Positions 38,328 through 47,888 of a stretch of DNA of 64,000 nucleotides are shown here, piece by piece (positions within the stretch are counted from its first letter, which is position 1; each line of letters opens with the position of its first letter). The position numbers were made by a program, and so were the translations under genes. Under the pieces are notes generated by a model. The model saw only the letters and a program-made list of their open reading frames with translations. It did not search any database and was not told the DNA's origin. This stretch comes from Catenovulum sp. 2E275 (GTDB lineage: Bacteria; Pseudomonadota; Gammaproteobacteria; Enterobacterales; Alteromonadaceae): positions 62,001 to 126,000 of the forward strand of contig NZ_JAOPFU010000002.1 of NCBI RefSeq assembly GCF_025515275.1. The letters run 5' to 3'.

Positions 38328-40562
38328 CTACTTGTTTAAATTTAAACTTACCGGCTTTTTAGAACCTTTCTTTTTAGCCATATTAGTATTCATCTTAGCA
38401 TTTGGCTTTCGCTTAGCGCCTTTTTCAGCCGCAGGTTTGGCTGACTTATCAAACCCTTGATTAGCGCTAAAACGGGTTAACCCTTTTTGATATTGGGTAT
38501 TATCTTTACCGCGTTTGTTTTTGCCCTCTGGCGGCACTAAATGATTCGGGCCGTTACCGATTAATTTAGCTAGCCCCATTTTTTTAAGTGCTTCGCGGAT
38601 CATCGGCCAACCTGCTTCATCGTGATACCTTAATAAAGCTTTGTGTAATCTGCGTTGTCTGTCGCCTCGCGGAATAAACACTTTTTCACTTTTGTGTGTC
38701 ACTTTATGTATCGGGTTTGCCTCGGTATGGTACATAGTTGTTGCATTAGCCATAGGCGACGGATAAAAGTTTTGTACTTGATCTAACTTAAATTTATGGT
38801 TTTTAAGCCAAATAGCTAGGTTTACCATATCTTCGTCTGTTGTTCCTGGGTGCGACGAAATAAAATAAGGAATTAAATACTGCTCTTTACCCGCTTCTTT
38901 TGAGAACTTATCAAATAACTCTTTAAATTTATGATAAGTCCCCATGCCCGGCTTCATCATTTTATTAAGCGGGCCTTCTTCTGTATGTTCCGGTGCAATT
39001 TTTAAATAACCACCCACATGGTGAGTTGCTAACTCTTTAACATAGCGAGGATCTTCAACCGCTAGATCGTAACGTACCCCAGAAGCTATCAGGATTTTTT
39101 TAATCCCTTTTATGTTTCTGGCTTTACGATATAAATTAATGGTTGGGCTGTGATCTGTATCCATGTGTCCACAAATATCTGGCCACACACAAGATAAACG
39201 ACGGCAAGTTTGCTCAGCTTTAGGGTGTTTACAGCGTAGTTGGTACATATTCGCTGTTGGCCCACCCAAATCAGAAATCACTCCAGTAAAACCGGGGACT
39301 TTATCTCTAATTTGTTCAATTTCATTTAAAATAGATTGCTCTGAGCGACTTTGAATAATTCGCCCCTCATGCTCAGTGATTGAACAAAATGTACAGCCGC
39401 CAAAGCAACCACGCATAATATTCACCGAGGTTTTGATCATGTCATACGCCGGAATTTTTGCATTGCCGTAAGATGGATGCGGTATACGTGCATAGTTCAT
39501 ATCAAATACAGCGTCCATTTCAGATGTTTCAAGCGGAAACGCTGGCGGATTCACCCACACAATTCTATCGCCGTGTCGTTGTACTAATGCTCTGGCACAG
39601 CCCGGATTGGTTTCTTTATGTAAAATACGCGAAGCATGCGCATAATATATTTTTTCGGCGCGAACTAAGTCATAAGGCGGTAACATAACATAAGTCATTT
39701 CCCACGGACGACGCTTTTTAGCAGGCTGAATCGTAATCACCTGAGTGGCATCCGGTGCCGCTTCTTCCTGTTTTGAATCACAACTGGATTCATCAATCAT
39801 TTCATACGGGTTTGGAATAGGATCAATTTTGCCAAGTACATCTAAATCGGTCGAATCAACGCCAAACCAACCGGGTAATGGATCTTTACGTAATACCGCT
39901 GTACCGCGAATATCCTGCATATCCGCAATATCTTCACCGGCAGCAAGTCTATGTGCAACATCCGCTAATGGACGCTCGGCATTACCATAAATTAAAATGT
40001 CGGCTTTTGAATCAAATAATACCGAACGGCGTACTTTATCAGACCAATAATCATAATGCGCAATGCGGCGTAAACTGGCTTCTATTCCGCCAATAACAAC
40101 AGGGACTTTATAGGCTTCTTTACATCTTTGAGTATAAACAGTGACCGCGCGGTCTGGGCGTTTGCCGCCAACATTGCCAGCGGTGTAAGCATCGTCATGG
40201 CGTAATTTACGATCTGAAGTATAACGGTTGATCATCGAATCCATGTTTCCGGCAGTTACGCCAAAAAACAGATTCGGTTTACCTAATTTCATAAAATCGT
40301 TTTTGTTGGTCCAGTCCGGCTGGGAGATTATTCCAACCCTAAACCCCTGCGCTTCAAGCATTCGCCCAATCACAGCCATCCCAAAACTGGGATGATCCAC
40401 ATACGCATCGCCAGTCACAATAATAATATCGCAACTATCCCAGCCTAAACTTGCCATTTCTTTTTTGGACATAGGTAAAAAAGGTGCAGGCTTATTCAGC
40501 CTTGCTTGGTAAGTAGGATAAGAAAACAAATCTTTATCGGCGCGCATTCGTTCTGCTTGCAT
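38328..40562 (-). CDS. ygiQ: YgiQ family radical SAM protein
   Basis: This 744-residue radical SAM protein has the [4Fe-4S] motif C-x3-C-x2-C in [19 protein letters not shown] (about residues 386-404). An N-terminal region contains [19 protein letters not shown] and [19 protein letters not shown]. The C-terminus is Lys-rich and low in complexity ([10 protein letters not shown]). The family (DUF3362-containing, UPF0313) is conserved in proteobacteria but its reaction is unknown. The length fits the family. It is convergent with the TonB receptor gene. Confidence 0.92.
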   Translation of the reverse strand: MQAERMRADKDLFSYPTYQARLNKPAPFLPMSKKEMASLGWDSCDIIIVTGDAYVDHPSFGMAVIGRMLEAQGFRVGIISQPDWTNKNDFMKLGKPNLFFGVTAGNMDSMINRYTSDRKLRHDDAYTAGNVGGKRPDRAVTVYTQRCKEAYKVPVVIGGIEASLRRIAHYDYWSDKVRRSVLFDSKADILIYGNAERPLADVAHRLAAGEDIADMQDIRGTAVLRKDPLPGWFGVDSTDLDVLGKIDPIPNPYEMIDESSCDSKQEEAAPDATQVITIQPAKKRRPWEMTYVMLPPYDLVRAEKIYYAHASRILHKETNPGCARALVQRHGDRIVWVNPPAFPLETSEMDAVFDMNYARIPHPSYGNAKIPAYDMIKTSVNIMRGCFGGCTFCSITEHEGRIIQSRSEQSILNEIEQIRDKVPGFTGVISDLGGPTANMYQLRCKHPKAEQTCRRLSCVWPDICGHMDTDHSPTINLYRKARNIKGIKKILIASGVRYDLAVEDPRYVKELATHHVGGYLKIAPEHTEEGPLNKMMKPGMGTYHKFKELFDKFSKEAGKEQYLIPYFISSHPGTTDEDMVNLAIWLKNHKFKLDQVQNFYPSPMANATTMYHTEANPIHKVTHKSEKVFIPRGDRQRRLHKALLRYHDEAGWPMIREALKKMGLAKLIGNGPNHLVPPEGKNKRGKDNTQYQKGLTRFSANQGFDKSAKPAAEKGAKRKPNAKMNTNMAKKKGSKKPVSLNLNK

Positions 40563-40772
40563 ACAAAATCCGGATGATTGATGAAAAGGCGCGCGATTTT
40601 AGCAAAATGCACAGATGAAAGGAATTAAACTTAAAAACAAAAATTTTTCAAGTTAAAGCCTATGTATAATAAAATTAACTATTTAATTGCAGCTGATGTG
40701 TTAAATTTAAATGTTAAATAAAAAAACGCCTATAATTAATGCTTGTTAATATAAGCTGAGCCGAGTTTTATA

Positions 40773-43376
40773 ATGAAATACTTTTATTTATTAATAGCAA
40801 TGATATTCTGCAATCAAACTATAGCCCAAACTTGGCAAGAAATATCTGATGATACTAAAGTCACAGAAATTAGACTAAGCAACAGCCCATCTCATACTAA
40901 CAATATCTATATAAAACCTGAGTCTGAAGACTTTAAACAAGCTTTACGACTACTTGCTAACAACACTTCAACGATTGAGCTTATTTTACCAACACCAAAT
41001 AATGGCCAACTTATTTATCTCGTGAGTTATGATGCTATTATGCCCGAACGCTTAGCCCGAAAATACCCTAATATTTTAACATTTAAGGGCCATCTTAAGG
41101 GAGATAAAACACAAACAGGACGTTTTGACTTAGGACCAAACGGGTTCCATGCAAGTTATCAAATCAATGAAAATTTATACTATTTAGATGAATATATTCA
41201 TTACCAAGTTTATGAATTGTACCCTTATCAAAGTACCCTCTTAGAAGATGAACAATTACTCCATTCAGAAAAACCGACTATTGCTAACAAAGGTTCACTA
41301 GATACTGATAGACCTCAGAATATGACTTATCGTTTTGCAGTCGCTACAACGGGAGAATATAGTCTCTACTTCATAAACAGAGGCCTAAATGTACTGAACG
41401 CTGTGATTACTAGTGTAAATAGAATTAACGATATTTTTCAGCGAGATTTAGCCATCACACTAGAGCTGGTTGCTAATAATGATGCACTTATCTATACCAA
41501 CCCTAATACAGATCCTTTCACAAATGAAGATAGCGAGGCTGATTTAAATAACATTCAGCAAACCTTAGATAATGAAATCGGTAACTCGAATTATGATATT
41601 GGTCATTTATTTTCCACTAACCCAGGAGGTATAGCTCAAGTTGGAGGAGTGTGCTTTACCGGATATAAAGGTCAAGGAACTAGCGGTAATCCAACGCCAA
41701 GAGGGGATTCATTTAATATAGATTTAGTCAGTCACGAGCTGGGACATCAGTTTGGTGCAGAACACACTTATAATGGGACTGACGGGTACTGTAATAGTGG
41801 GCGTGAAAATAATCATGCTTATGAGCTTGGCAGTGGCGTCACCATAATGGGCTATGCTGGCATTTGTGAAAATGAAAATATAGCGAATAGCTCTATTGCT
41901 GTATTTCACAGTAAAAGTATAGAAAAAATATACCAAACAATAAATTCAAATGGCACAACAGGTAGTTGTGGAAGCCAATCATCCAGAAACAACCAACCAC
42001 CAATTGCAAATGCTGGAGATGATTATATAATTCCCGCTAGAACGCCTTTTGTACTCACAGCGAGTGCTATCGACCCAGAAGGTGATGATTTAACTTACTC
42101 TTGGGAACAAATTGATTTAGGCGAAGCAACCAGTTCGAAAATTCAATGGTCACAAACCAGCTCTGGACCTCTTTTTAGAAACTGGTTACCTAATAAAGAT
42201 AATAAAAGATACATACCAAGGTTAGATGACTTAGCCAATGGTGTAACTAACCCAACAGAAATCCTCTCAAATAGCAGCAGAACGGTCAATTTTAGGGTTG
42301 CAGTAAGAGACCAGAAAGGTGGTGTTAACTTTGACGATATGCAAATTAATGTTAATGCTGATATCGGTCCATTAACTGTCGACAAGCCGGCCGAAAATGA
42401 TATTTTCTTAGGAAATCAAACAATTACAGTATCCTGGCAAGTTAATCAAACCGATTTGCTATGCCCAGACATTAATATATTAATGTCTGACGACAATGCG
42501 AATAGCTTTAAATATACCCTTGCAGAGCAAGTTACCAACTCAGGAACAGCGCAAGTAACCTTACCAAACGAAACCATATTTCTAGGTAAAATAATGGTGA
42601 AATGCTCTGATAATATATTTTTTAACTTATCTTCAGGACAGTTCTCTATCACCCAAATACAAAATCAACAACCCATTGCTAATAACGACAGCTACTCAAT
42701 TGACCGGACTCAAATAAATTCAATTAACTTAGATGTGATTGAAAATGATACTGATGCTGATGGTGATAGCTTAACCATCACACAAATTACTTATGCCGGA
42801 ACCGGATCCACAGTCATAAATAATAATGAAATAATCTACACCCCAGCAGATAACTTTACTGGCACAGACACCATTATTTACTTTATTTCCGATGGTATAG
42901 ACACAACTCAAGCAAGCGTTGCTATTACAGTAATGGCTACAAGTATAAATACAACACCAATTGCTAATAACGATAACTACACAATAGACAAAGCACAAAT
43001 GGCTTCTATTAGCTTAAATGTGACCGAAAACGATACCGATATGGATGGTGATAATTTAACTATAACTCAAATTAATTACTCAGGTACAGGCTCCGCAACT
43101 ATCAACAACAATGAAATTTTGTATACACCTGCGGAGCAATTTACAGGAATGGAACAGATAACTTACTTAATTTCGGATGGAACAGAAACATCTCAAGCCA
43201 GTATCAGTATTGTGGTAACGACTAGTGAAACAAATACTAATGAACCACCTCCAGCAGCTAATGATGAAAACAATAGCGGAGGCGCAATACATTATTTAGC
43301 TATTTATTTGATACTTTTATTAAAATTAATTCAAAAACTCAGTAAACGAACAGAGCTCCAAACTCGAATCTCTTGA
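40773..43376 (+). CDS. Secreted reprolysin-like metzincin protease with cadherin-like repeats and sorting tail
   Basis: This 867-residue protein has a signal peptide (about 1-18) and a propeptide-like region to about 185. The metzincin catalytic domain (about 190-400) carries HELGHQFGAEH (H321, H325, H331) and the Met-turn VTIMGYAG. A PKD/Ig-like region follows (about 410-625). Two similar repeats of about 95 residues (SIDRTQINS..., TIDKAQMAS...) each hold an ENDTDxDGD calcium-type motif. The tail NNSGGAIHYLAIYLILLLKL plus basic residues resembles a GlyGly-CTERM signal cut by rhombosortase during export. The gene ends 80 bases before ssrA. A TATAAT lies at 40731-40736. Confidence 0.85.
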   Translation: MKYFYLLIAMIFCNQTIAQTWQEISDDTKVTEIRLSNSPSHTNNIYIKPESEDFKQALRLLANNTSTIELILPTPNNGQLIYLVSYDAIMPERLARKYPNILTFKGHLKGDKTQTGRFDLGPNGFHASYQINENLYYLDEYIHYQVYELYPYQSTLLEDEQLLHSEKPTIANKGSLDTDRPQNMTYRFAVATTGEYSLYFINRGLNVLNAVITSVNRINDIFQRDLAITLELVANNDALIYTNPNTDPFTNEDSEADLNNIQQTLDNEIGNSNYDIGHLFSTNPGGIAQVGGVCFTGYKGQGTSGNPTPRGDSFNIDLVSHELGHQFGAEHTYNGTDGYCNSGRENNHAYELGSGVTIMGYAGICENENIANSSIAVFHSKSIEKIYQTINSNGTTGSCGSQSSRNNQPPIANAGDDYIIPARTPFVLTASAIDPEGDDLTYSWEQIDLGEATSSKIQWSQTSSGPLFRNWLPNKDNKRYIPRLDDLANGVTNPTEILSNSSRTVNFRVAVRDQKGGVNFDDMQINVNADIGPLTVDKPAENDIFLGNQTITVSWQVNQTDLLCPDINILMSDDNANSFKYTLAEQVTNSGTAQVTLPNETIFLGKIMVKCSDNIFFNLSSGQFSITQIQNQQPIANNDSYSIDRTQINSINLDVIENDTDADGDSLTITQITYAGTGSTVINNNEIIYTPADNFTGTDTIIYFISDGIDTTQASVAITVMATSINTTPIANNDNYTIDKAQMASISLNVTENDTDMDGDNLTITQINYSGTGSATINNNEILYTPAEQFTGMEQITYLISDGTETSQASISIVVTTSETNTNEPPPAANDENNSGGAIHYLAIYLILLLKLIQKLSKRTELQTRIS

Positions 43377-43401
43377 AAATTGGTTTAGATAAGCGTATAT
43401 T
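43373..43401 (+). promoter_or_regulatory. Proposed sigma-70 promoter of ssrA
   Basis: TTGAAA (43373-43378) and TATATT (43396-43401) are separated by 17 bases, and processing of the tmRNA 5' end would remove about 45 bases of leader. The -35 element overlaps the stop of the protease gene. Confidence 0.5.
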
Positions 43402-43456
43402 AGTATCCTTGAGATTGTGTTTAATATTTTGGGTTTGCACAAAATAACCACTCAAC

Positions 43457-43822
43457 GGGGCCGATTAGGACTCGACGAATTACACAAACTCTTAGGTGCA
43501 TGCCGTGGGGCGGTTGGCCACGTAAAAAGCCGCAAAAAAATAGTCGCAAACGACGAAACTTACGCTTTAGCAGCTTAATAACCTGCTCTTAGCACTTCTG
43601 CCCTAGCTTCCGCTTGTAAGACGGGGAATTACAGAAGTTCAAACCCAAACAAGATAGTGCGGATGCTCCCGCCTGAGAGCTGAACCACGAAATTTAATTC
43701 AGGATAGTCTAACGGTGGCGTGTTTGTCCGCAGCTGTTAGGTGAAATTAAAGATAAACTAAGCATGTAGTACCGAGGACGGCGGTACTTCGGACGGGGGT
43801 TCAAATCCCCCCGGCTCCACCA
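43457..43822 (+). ncRNA. ssrA: tmRNA (ssrA), tag peptide ANDETYALAA
   Basis: This 366-base tmRNA rescues stalled ribosomes by trans-translation. The 5' end GGGGCCGATTAGGACTCGAC and the 3' end GGCTCCACCA pair as the tRNA-like acceptor. The T-arm GGGGG-TTCAAAT-CCCCCC is present. The resume codon GCA is at 43546 and the tag frame (A)NDETYALAA ends at TAA 43576-43578. CCA is encoded. The 3' half is the attachment site of the island that starts immediately downstream, and the gene is left intact by the insertion. Confidence 0.97.
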
Positions 43823-43823
43823 T

Positions 43824-43923
43824 TAGCCAATTCTAACCAATCCTAAATAATCTTTTTACCCCTTTAAAATCAAGCCTTTAAGCCACTTTCCAGTCCTAAC
43901 CAATACTAGCCAATATTGCCAAT
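43824..43923 (+). repeat. Integrase arm-type repeats next to attL
   Basis: Octamers of the form TARCCAAT recur in the same orientation at 43824, 43834, 43897 and 43907, with a variant TTGCCAAT at 43916. They form two pairs, each with exactly ten bases between starts (one helical turn), about 63 bases apart. Directly repeated short sites flanking the core are typical of arm-type binding sites for tyrosine integrases. Confidence 0.65.
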
Positions 43924-43991
43924 ATCCTAGGATTAATGTAACACTCATATTAACACCAGCACCTTAACACTGAATTTGATGTTACATTGAT

Positions 43992-45239
43992 ATGGCAAAC
44001 TCAACTAAACCACTTACTAACACTGAGGTCGATAAGGCCAAGGCTAAAACTAAAGAGTACAATTTATCTGACGGTAAAGGGTTAAGCCTTAGGGTAAAGC
44101 CTAACGGCTCTAAAAATTGGATCTTTAACTATCTAAACCCGATAACTCAGAAACGTACTAATATGGGTTTTGGTCAGTACCCCGATGTTAGCTTGGCTCA
44201 GGCCAGAGAAAAGCGCACAGAAGCAAGGGGCATTTTGGCGCAGGGTTTTGACCCTAAAGCTTATAAAGACCAAGAAGCTAACCGAATACAAGAGCTAAAC
44301 AGTCAAACCGTTGAACGAGTAACAAGCCGGTGGTTTGAAATTAAACAAACCCAAACCACAAAAGCTTATGCCGAGGATATTTGGGGATCACTTAATAACC
44401 ATATATTCCCAAAACTGGGCGCTACCCCGCTTCACCAAATCAAAGCTAAAGACGTTATAGAAGCACTTGAGCCACTAGCCAGCCAAGGCAAGCTTGAGAC
44501 CGTTAAACGAATATGCCAGCGCTTTAACGAGGTAATGACCTACGCTGTTAATTTAGGCATGTTAGAGCATAACCCCACCATAGGTATAAGAGCCGCATTT
44601 AAACCACCAGAAAAAAAGCACATGCCAGCCATAAAACCGGAAGAACTGCCGGAACTAATGCAAACCATAAGCATGGCCAGTATAAAAATAGTAACCAGAT
44701 GCTTATTAGAATGGCAATTGCACACCATGAGCCGCCCTAGTGAAGCAGCTGGCGCTCGTTGGGATGAAATAAACCTAGAGGATAAAACTTGGGTTATACC
44801 ACCTGAGCGGATGAAAAAGCGCAAAGAGCATATAGTACCGTTAACCGAGCAAACATTAGCCATACTGGAATATTTAAAGCCAATTAGCGGTAACCGTGAT
44901 TATTTATTTCCGGCTGACCGCAACCCTAAAAGCCACACAAGTGAGCAAACCGCTAACCGAGCATTAGAGCGCATGGGTTATAAAGGCCGTTTAGTGGCGC
45001 ATGGTTTTAGGTCAATCGCCAGTAGTGCCTTAAATCAGCATGGCTTTGACCCCGATGTAATAGAGGCAGCATTAGCCCACGTTGATAAAAACGAAGTAAG
45101 ACGGGCATATAACCGCACAGATTATTTAGAGCGCAGACGGGTTTTAATGGCTTGGTGGTCTGAATATATAGTTAATGCTTCAACGGGGCATTTTACCCAA
45201 GGGGTGGCACGTAAAGCGCTAAGGGCTGTAAATGGATAA
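43992..45239 (+). CDS. Tyrosine site-specific integrase (P4 type)
   Basis: This 415-residue integrase has an N-terminal arm-binding domain of the DUF4102 type (about residues 1-90, with YNLSDGKGLSLRVKPNGSKN), a core-binding SAM-like domain (about 105-205) and a catalytic domain (about 215-400). Catalytic residues are Arg in MSRPSEAAGARWDEI, His/Arg in HGFRSIASSALNQHG, a second His in LAHVDKNEVRRAYNRTDYL and the Tyr of AYNR. The gene starts 170 bases after ssrA and points away from it, as in islands inserted at tmRNA. It overlaps the next gene by eight bases. Confidence 0.95.
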   Translation: MANSTKPLTNTEVDKAKAKTKEYNLSDGKGLSLRVKPNGSKNWIFNYLNPITQKRTNMGFGQYPDVSLAQAREKRTEARGILAQGFDPKAYKDQEANRIQELNSQTVERVTSRWFEIKQTQTTKAYAEDIWGSLNNHIFPKLGATPLHQIKAKDVIEALEPLASQGKLETVKRICQRFNEVMTYAVNLGMLEHNPTIGIRAAFKPPEKKHMPAIKPEELPELMQTISMASIKIVTRCLLEWQLHTMSRPSEAAGARWDEINLEDKTWVIPPERMKKRKEHIVPLTEQTLAILEYLKPISGNRDYLFPADRNPKSHTSEQTANRALERMGYKGRLVAHGFRSIASSALNQHGFDPDVIEAALAHVDKNEVRRAYNRTDYLERRRVLMAWWSEYIVNASTGHFTQGVARKALRAVNG

Positions 45240-46302
45240 TAAAGATCAGGAAATTGAAGCAGCTTTTGAAGCTATAAAACTTAGACCATATAAAGATGAT
45301 TGGAATGGCTTTAAAGAATTTTGCAACCCAAAATCTGAATATATAAGTTCCGAAATAAGCCTTTTTCATATATGGAATACAGTAAATTATTTAGGTGAGA
45401 ATGAAGCTCTTTATCAAATTTATCAATTCAGTGCAGACAGCCTTGAACCATCCGTTTATGAGTGTTGCAAATTTAACATTGAGCTATACAACGCAGTTCT
45501 AAAGCACAAAATAGAAGTTGAATATCGATATTACATACAAGAAAGGCTAGAAATTTACACTAAAAAAGGTTTAGGCTTTGCGGATTATTGCCGAATCAAT
45601 AGTGATTCAATTATGAAAGGGGCGTTTTGGTATTTTAAAGCGGGTGGCGAATTCAGTGTAACCGATGATACTTTATCTACGGTAGACAGCCGCTTTTTTG
45701 ATTATAAAAGAGATGAGACAAAAAAAGATTTTGGTTATGCAAAGCTAAAAATACCGGATCGTATCCCTTTTTTATTAGTAATTAACCAACTTGAGAAATT
45801 TTTCCCTGAAAATAAAAAAGGTAATAATTCGATCAAAGAAGCCCTGAAATACCACCGGTTAGCATTAGCTTATTTTCAATTGGCATCTGTTTATCAAACA
45901 TGGGTTTTATTATTTAGGTTTGGAGAACGATTACTGCCAGAAGACGAACGACAAACATGTAACCTTAAAATGCAGATTTGGAATAAAGATAAAAAAATTG
46001 CATTACTCGAAGCAAGAAACCTGATGGATAAAATGGATCATGCGTTATCTAAGTTTTACGCCACCAGCAAATTAGCTAAAGAGACAACTACCACCCCGCA
46101 AGAAATTAAAAATAACAATTATCAGCGTGTTGTAAAAGCAATTAACCGTTACTTATCAGCCCGAACTAAAGCCACAACTATTAATGGGCTAGAGGAGCAA
46201 TTAAAAGGTGCAAACACTTTCTTAATGGAAAGTACAAATTTAAGTGAGAACACGGTAATTAAGCACAAAAAACGCTGGATTACAGAACAACAATTAAATT
46301 AA
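45232..46302 (+). CDS. Island protein of unknown function, translationally coupled to the integrase
   Basis: This is a 356-residue soluble protein that I do not recognise. It is rich in Lys, Glu and aromatic residues, with mostly helical segments (for example YHRLALAYFQLASVYQTW and LLEARNLMDKMDHALSKFYA) and no signal peptide or membrane helix. The C-terminal ~70 residues resemble a basic helix-turn-helix-like end (STNLSENTVIKHKKRW). Its start lies inside the last codons of the integrase gene, so the two are co-translated. A hairpin follows the stop. It could take part in integration control or be cargo; this is not decided. Confidence 0.7.
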   Translation: MDNKDQEIEAAFEAIKLRPYKDDWNGFKEFCNPKSEYISSEISLFHIWNTVNYLGENEALYQIYQFSADSLEPSVYECCKFNIELYNAVLKHKIEVEYRYYIQERLEIYTKKGLGFADYCRINSDSIMKGAFWYFKAGGEFSVTDDTLSTVDSRFFDYKRDETKKDFGYAKLKIPDRIPFLLVINQLEKFFPENKKGNNSIKEALKYHRLALAYFQLASVYQTWVLLFRFGERLLPEDERQTCNLKMQIWNKDKKIALLEARNLMDKMDHALSKFYATSKLAKETTTTPQEIKNNNYQRVVKAINRYLSARTKATTINGLEEQLKGANTFLMESTNLSENTVIKHKKRWITEQQLN

Positions 46303-46329
46303 ACCGCAATAGGGATACCCTACTGCGGT
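46303..46329 (+). terminator. Hairpin after the integrase-linked gene
   Basis: ACCGCA-a-TAGGG-ATA-CCCTA-c-TGCGGT folds with one internal mismatch directly after the stop at 46302. The downstream tract is only weakly T-rich, so termination is plausible rather than certain. Confidence 0.5.
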
Positions 46330-46396
46330 ATTCTGAATTTAACCTTTAAAGCGTCAATACGACTGAATCCGTTAGTTACTTATAGGACGCTTTAAA

Positions 46397-46693
46397 ATGA
46401 CCAAACCAGACACAATTCAATTTATCCGTAAAAACGAAGTATTAGCCCGTTTTGGCTATACCAATTCAACCTTATACGACCGCATTAAAAACAAGCTTAT
46501 GCCCTGCTCTATTAATTTAGGTGGTAATGCCGTGGGCTGGCTTAAACATGAAGTAGACAGCGTGGCCGCTGCGATTGTAGAGGGCAAATCAAACGATGAA
46601 ATAAAAATCATTGTCAGTGAGTTAGAGGCAGACCGAAAAAACGCCAGCAAATGGCTTGAACGCAATCCAGCAGAAACAAAGCAAGCGGCTTAG
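46397..46693 (+). CDS. AlpA family transcriptional regulator
   Basis: This is a 98-residue AlpA-like (MerR-fold) DNA-binding protein: FIRKNEVLARFGYTNSTLYD, then CSINLGGNAVGWLKHEVDSV. AlpA proteins in P4-like satellites and islands activate integrase/excision genes or act as excisionases. The gene starts an apparent second transcription unit of the island that runs through the replication protein. The next gene starts 14 bases after its stop with GGGAG. Confidence 0.9.
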   Translation: MTKPDTIQFIRKNEVLARFGYTNSTLYDRIKNKLMPCSINLGGNAVGWLKHEVDSVAAAIVEGKSNDEIKIIVSELEADRKNASKWLERNPAETKQAA

Positions 46694-46706
46694 GGAGTTA
46701 ACCAAA

Positions 46707-47450
46707 ATGAATAAAAAAACAGACACCCAACCACAGCCGAATGCCTGTAAAAATACTCACACTGAATTTAACTCACTGGATAATGTTATGCAAACCGCCC
46801 ACCCGCTAAAAACCTTTTTTAATGGCTTTGCCGAGCCTGAGCAAATCACTAAAAAGAATCTGTTTACGGGTTCTGATGCGTTTCAATGGTTGCATATTTG
46901 GCTGTCTGATAGCTGCGACTTATTAAATAAAGGCCGCATCTATTTAATACAGCATAAAAACGAACATCATTTAACACCCCAAAGGCTTGCTAAGATCATT
47001 AGCCAGTTAAGCCTTGCTATGAGCCTAAGCAAGGAAAAATACCGAACCTACCACAGCGCGTTTGTTTTAAAGCATAATTTCCCCGCTTTGTTTGAGCATG
47101 AAAACCAACCTGATGAAAATGGCCTGTATAACCCGTATTTTAATGATGAAGATAACCCAGTATTTGCTTTGTCCAGCGGCATTATTTCAGCATGTGATTT
47201 TAGCTTGGAAAAAACAGAAAGCGCCTTGTTAGCCTTATCGAATTTTATTCGATTAATCAGCCGTACCCGTGACGCATTGGCACAGCTAAGCGAATACGCG
47301 CTAACCGATGATGATTGTGTATTGGTAGCCGAGTTAATGCCTAAATTGGCTCATTTAGCGGGGCAATTGTGGGAATGTGAACGTGAGTTTATAAACGACT
47401 TAAACGAGCAGCGAGCAGAGCAAGGGGGCGATTTTAAATGGGTAATTTAA
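46707..47450 (+). CDS. Island protein of unknown function
   Basis: This is a 247-residue protein starting at ATG 46707 (MNKKTDTQPQPNACKNTHTE) with GGGAG ten bases before it. An earlier ATG inside alpA is rejected because it lacks such a site. The protein is soluble and largely helical, with acidic stretches (HENQPDENGLYNPYFNDEDN) and no membrane helix. No family recognised. It overlaps the next gene by 13 bases and is probably co-transcribed with alpA and the replication gene. Confidence 0.65.
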   Translation: MNKKTDTQPQPNACKNTHTEFNSLDNVMQTAHPLKTFFNGFAEPEQITKKNLFTGSDAFQWLHIWLSDSCDLLNKGRIYLIQHKNEHHLTPQRLAKIISQLSLAMSLSKEKYRTYHSAFVLKHNFPALFEHENQPDENGLYNPYFNDEDNPVFALSSGIISACDFSLEKTESALLALSNFIRLISRTRDALAQLSEYALTDDDCVLVAELMPKLAHLAGQLWECEREFINDLNEQRAEQGGDFKWVI

Positions 47451-47803
47451 CCAATACAACCGCTGAGCCGGTCGAGCTAATCCGCCCCAAACGCATGAAT
47501 AAAGTAGGCAGGGTTTTATATTACCTGTATCAAGGCGGCACATTAAACCGCTTTGAAGCGGGTACTAAATTACATGATACTTGCTTAAACTCGACTATAT
47601 CCGAGCTAAAGAAAAAGCTAGGTATTATTATTGATAGCCACTTTGAGGTAATCACCGGATACCAAGGGCAAAAGACTAAAGTAAAACGATATAGCCTAAC
47701 CAGAACGCCCCATAATCTGGATACAGCACTTAATAAGCTGGTGGAGGTTTACCATTATAAACTTGTATTACCAAGGTCAAAACCTGAGCTAGTCCCCAAA
47801 TAG
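47438..47803 (+). CDS. Small winged-helix DNA-binding protein
   Basis: This is a 121-residue protein with a winged-helix-like core: RMNKVGRVLYYLYQGGTLNR, then HDTCLNSTISELKKKLGIII and a wing ending VKRYSLTR. Such small proteins are frequent next to replication genes of phages and satellites and usually regulate them or load onto DNA. The exact family was not recognised. It overlaps the upstream gene by 13 bases and lies 85 bases before the DUF927 gene. Confidence 0.6.
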   Translation: MGNLTNTTAEPVELIRPKRMNKVGRVLYYLYQGGTLNRFEAGTKLHDTCLNSTISELKKKLGIIIDSHFEVITGYQGQKTKVKRYSLTRTPHNLDTALNKLVEVYHYKLVLPRSKPELVPK

Positions 47804-47888
47804 CCACAAGTAACCTAATGGCCTGATTACAGGCCACCTAATAGCACTGATTAATTTAAACCTTATACGCATTTAGGGCGGCTTTCTT

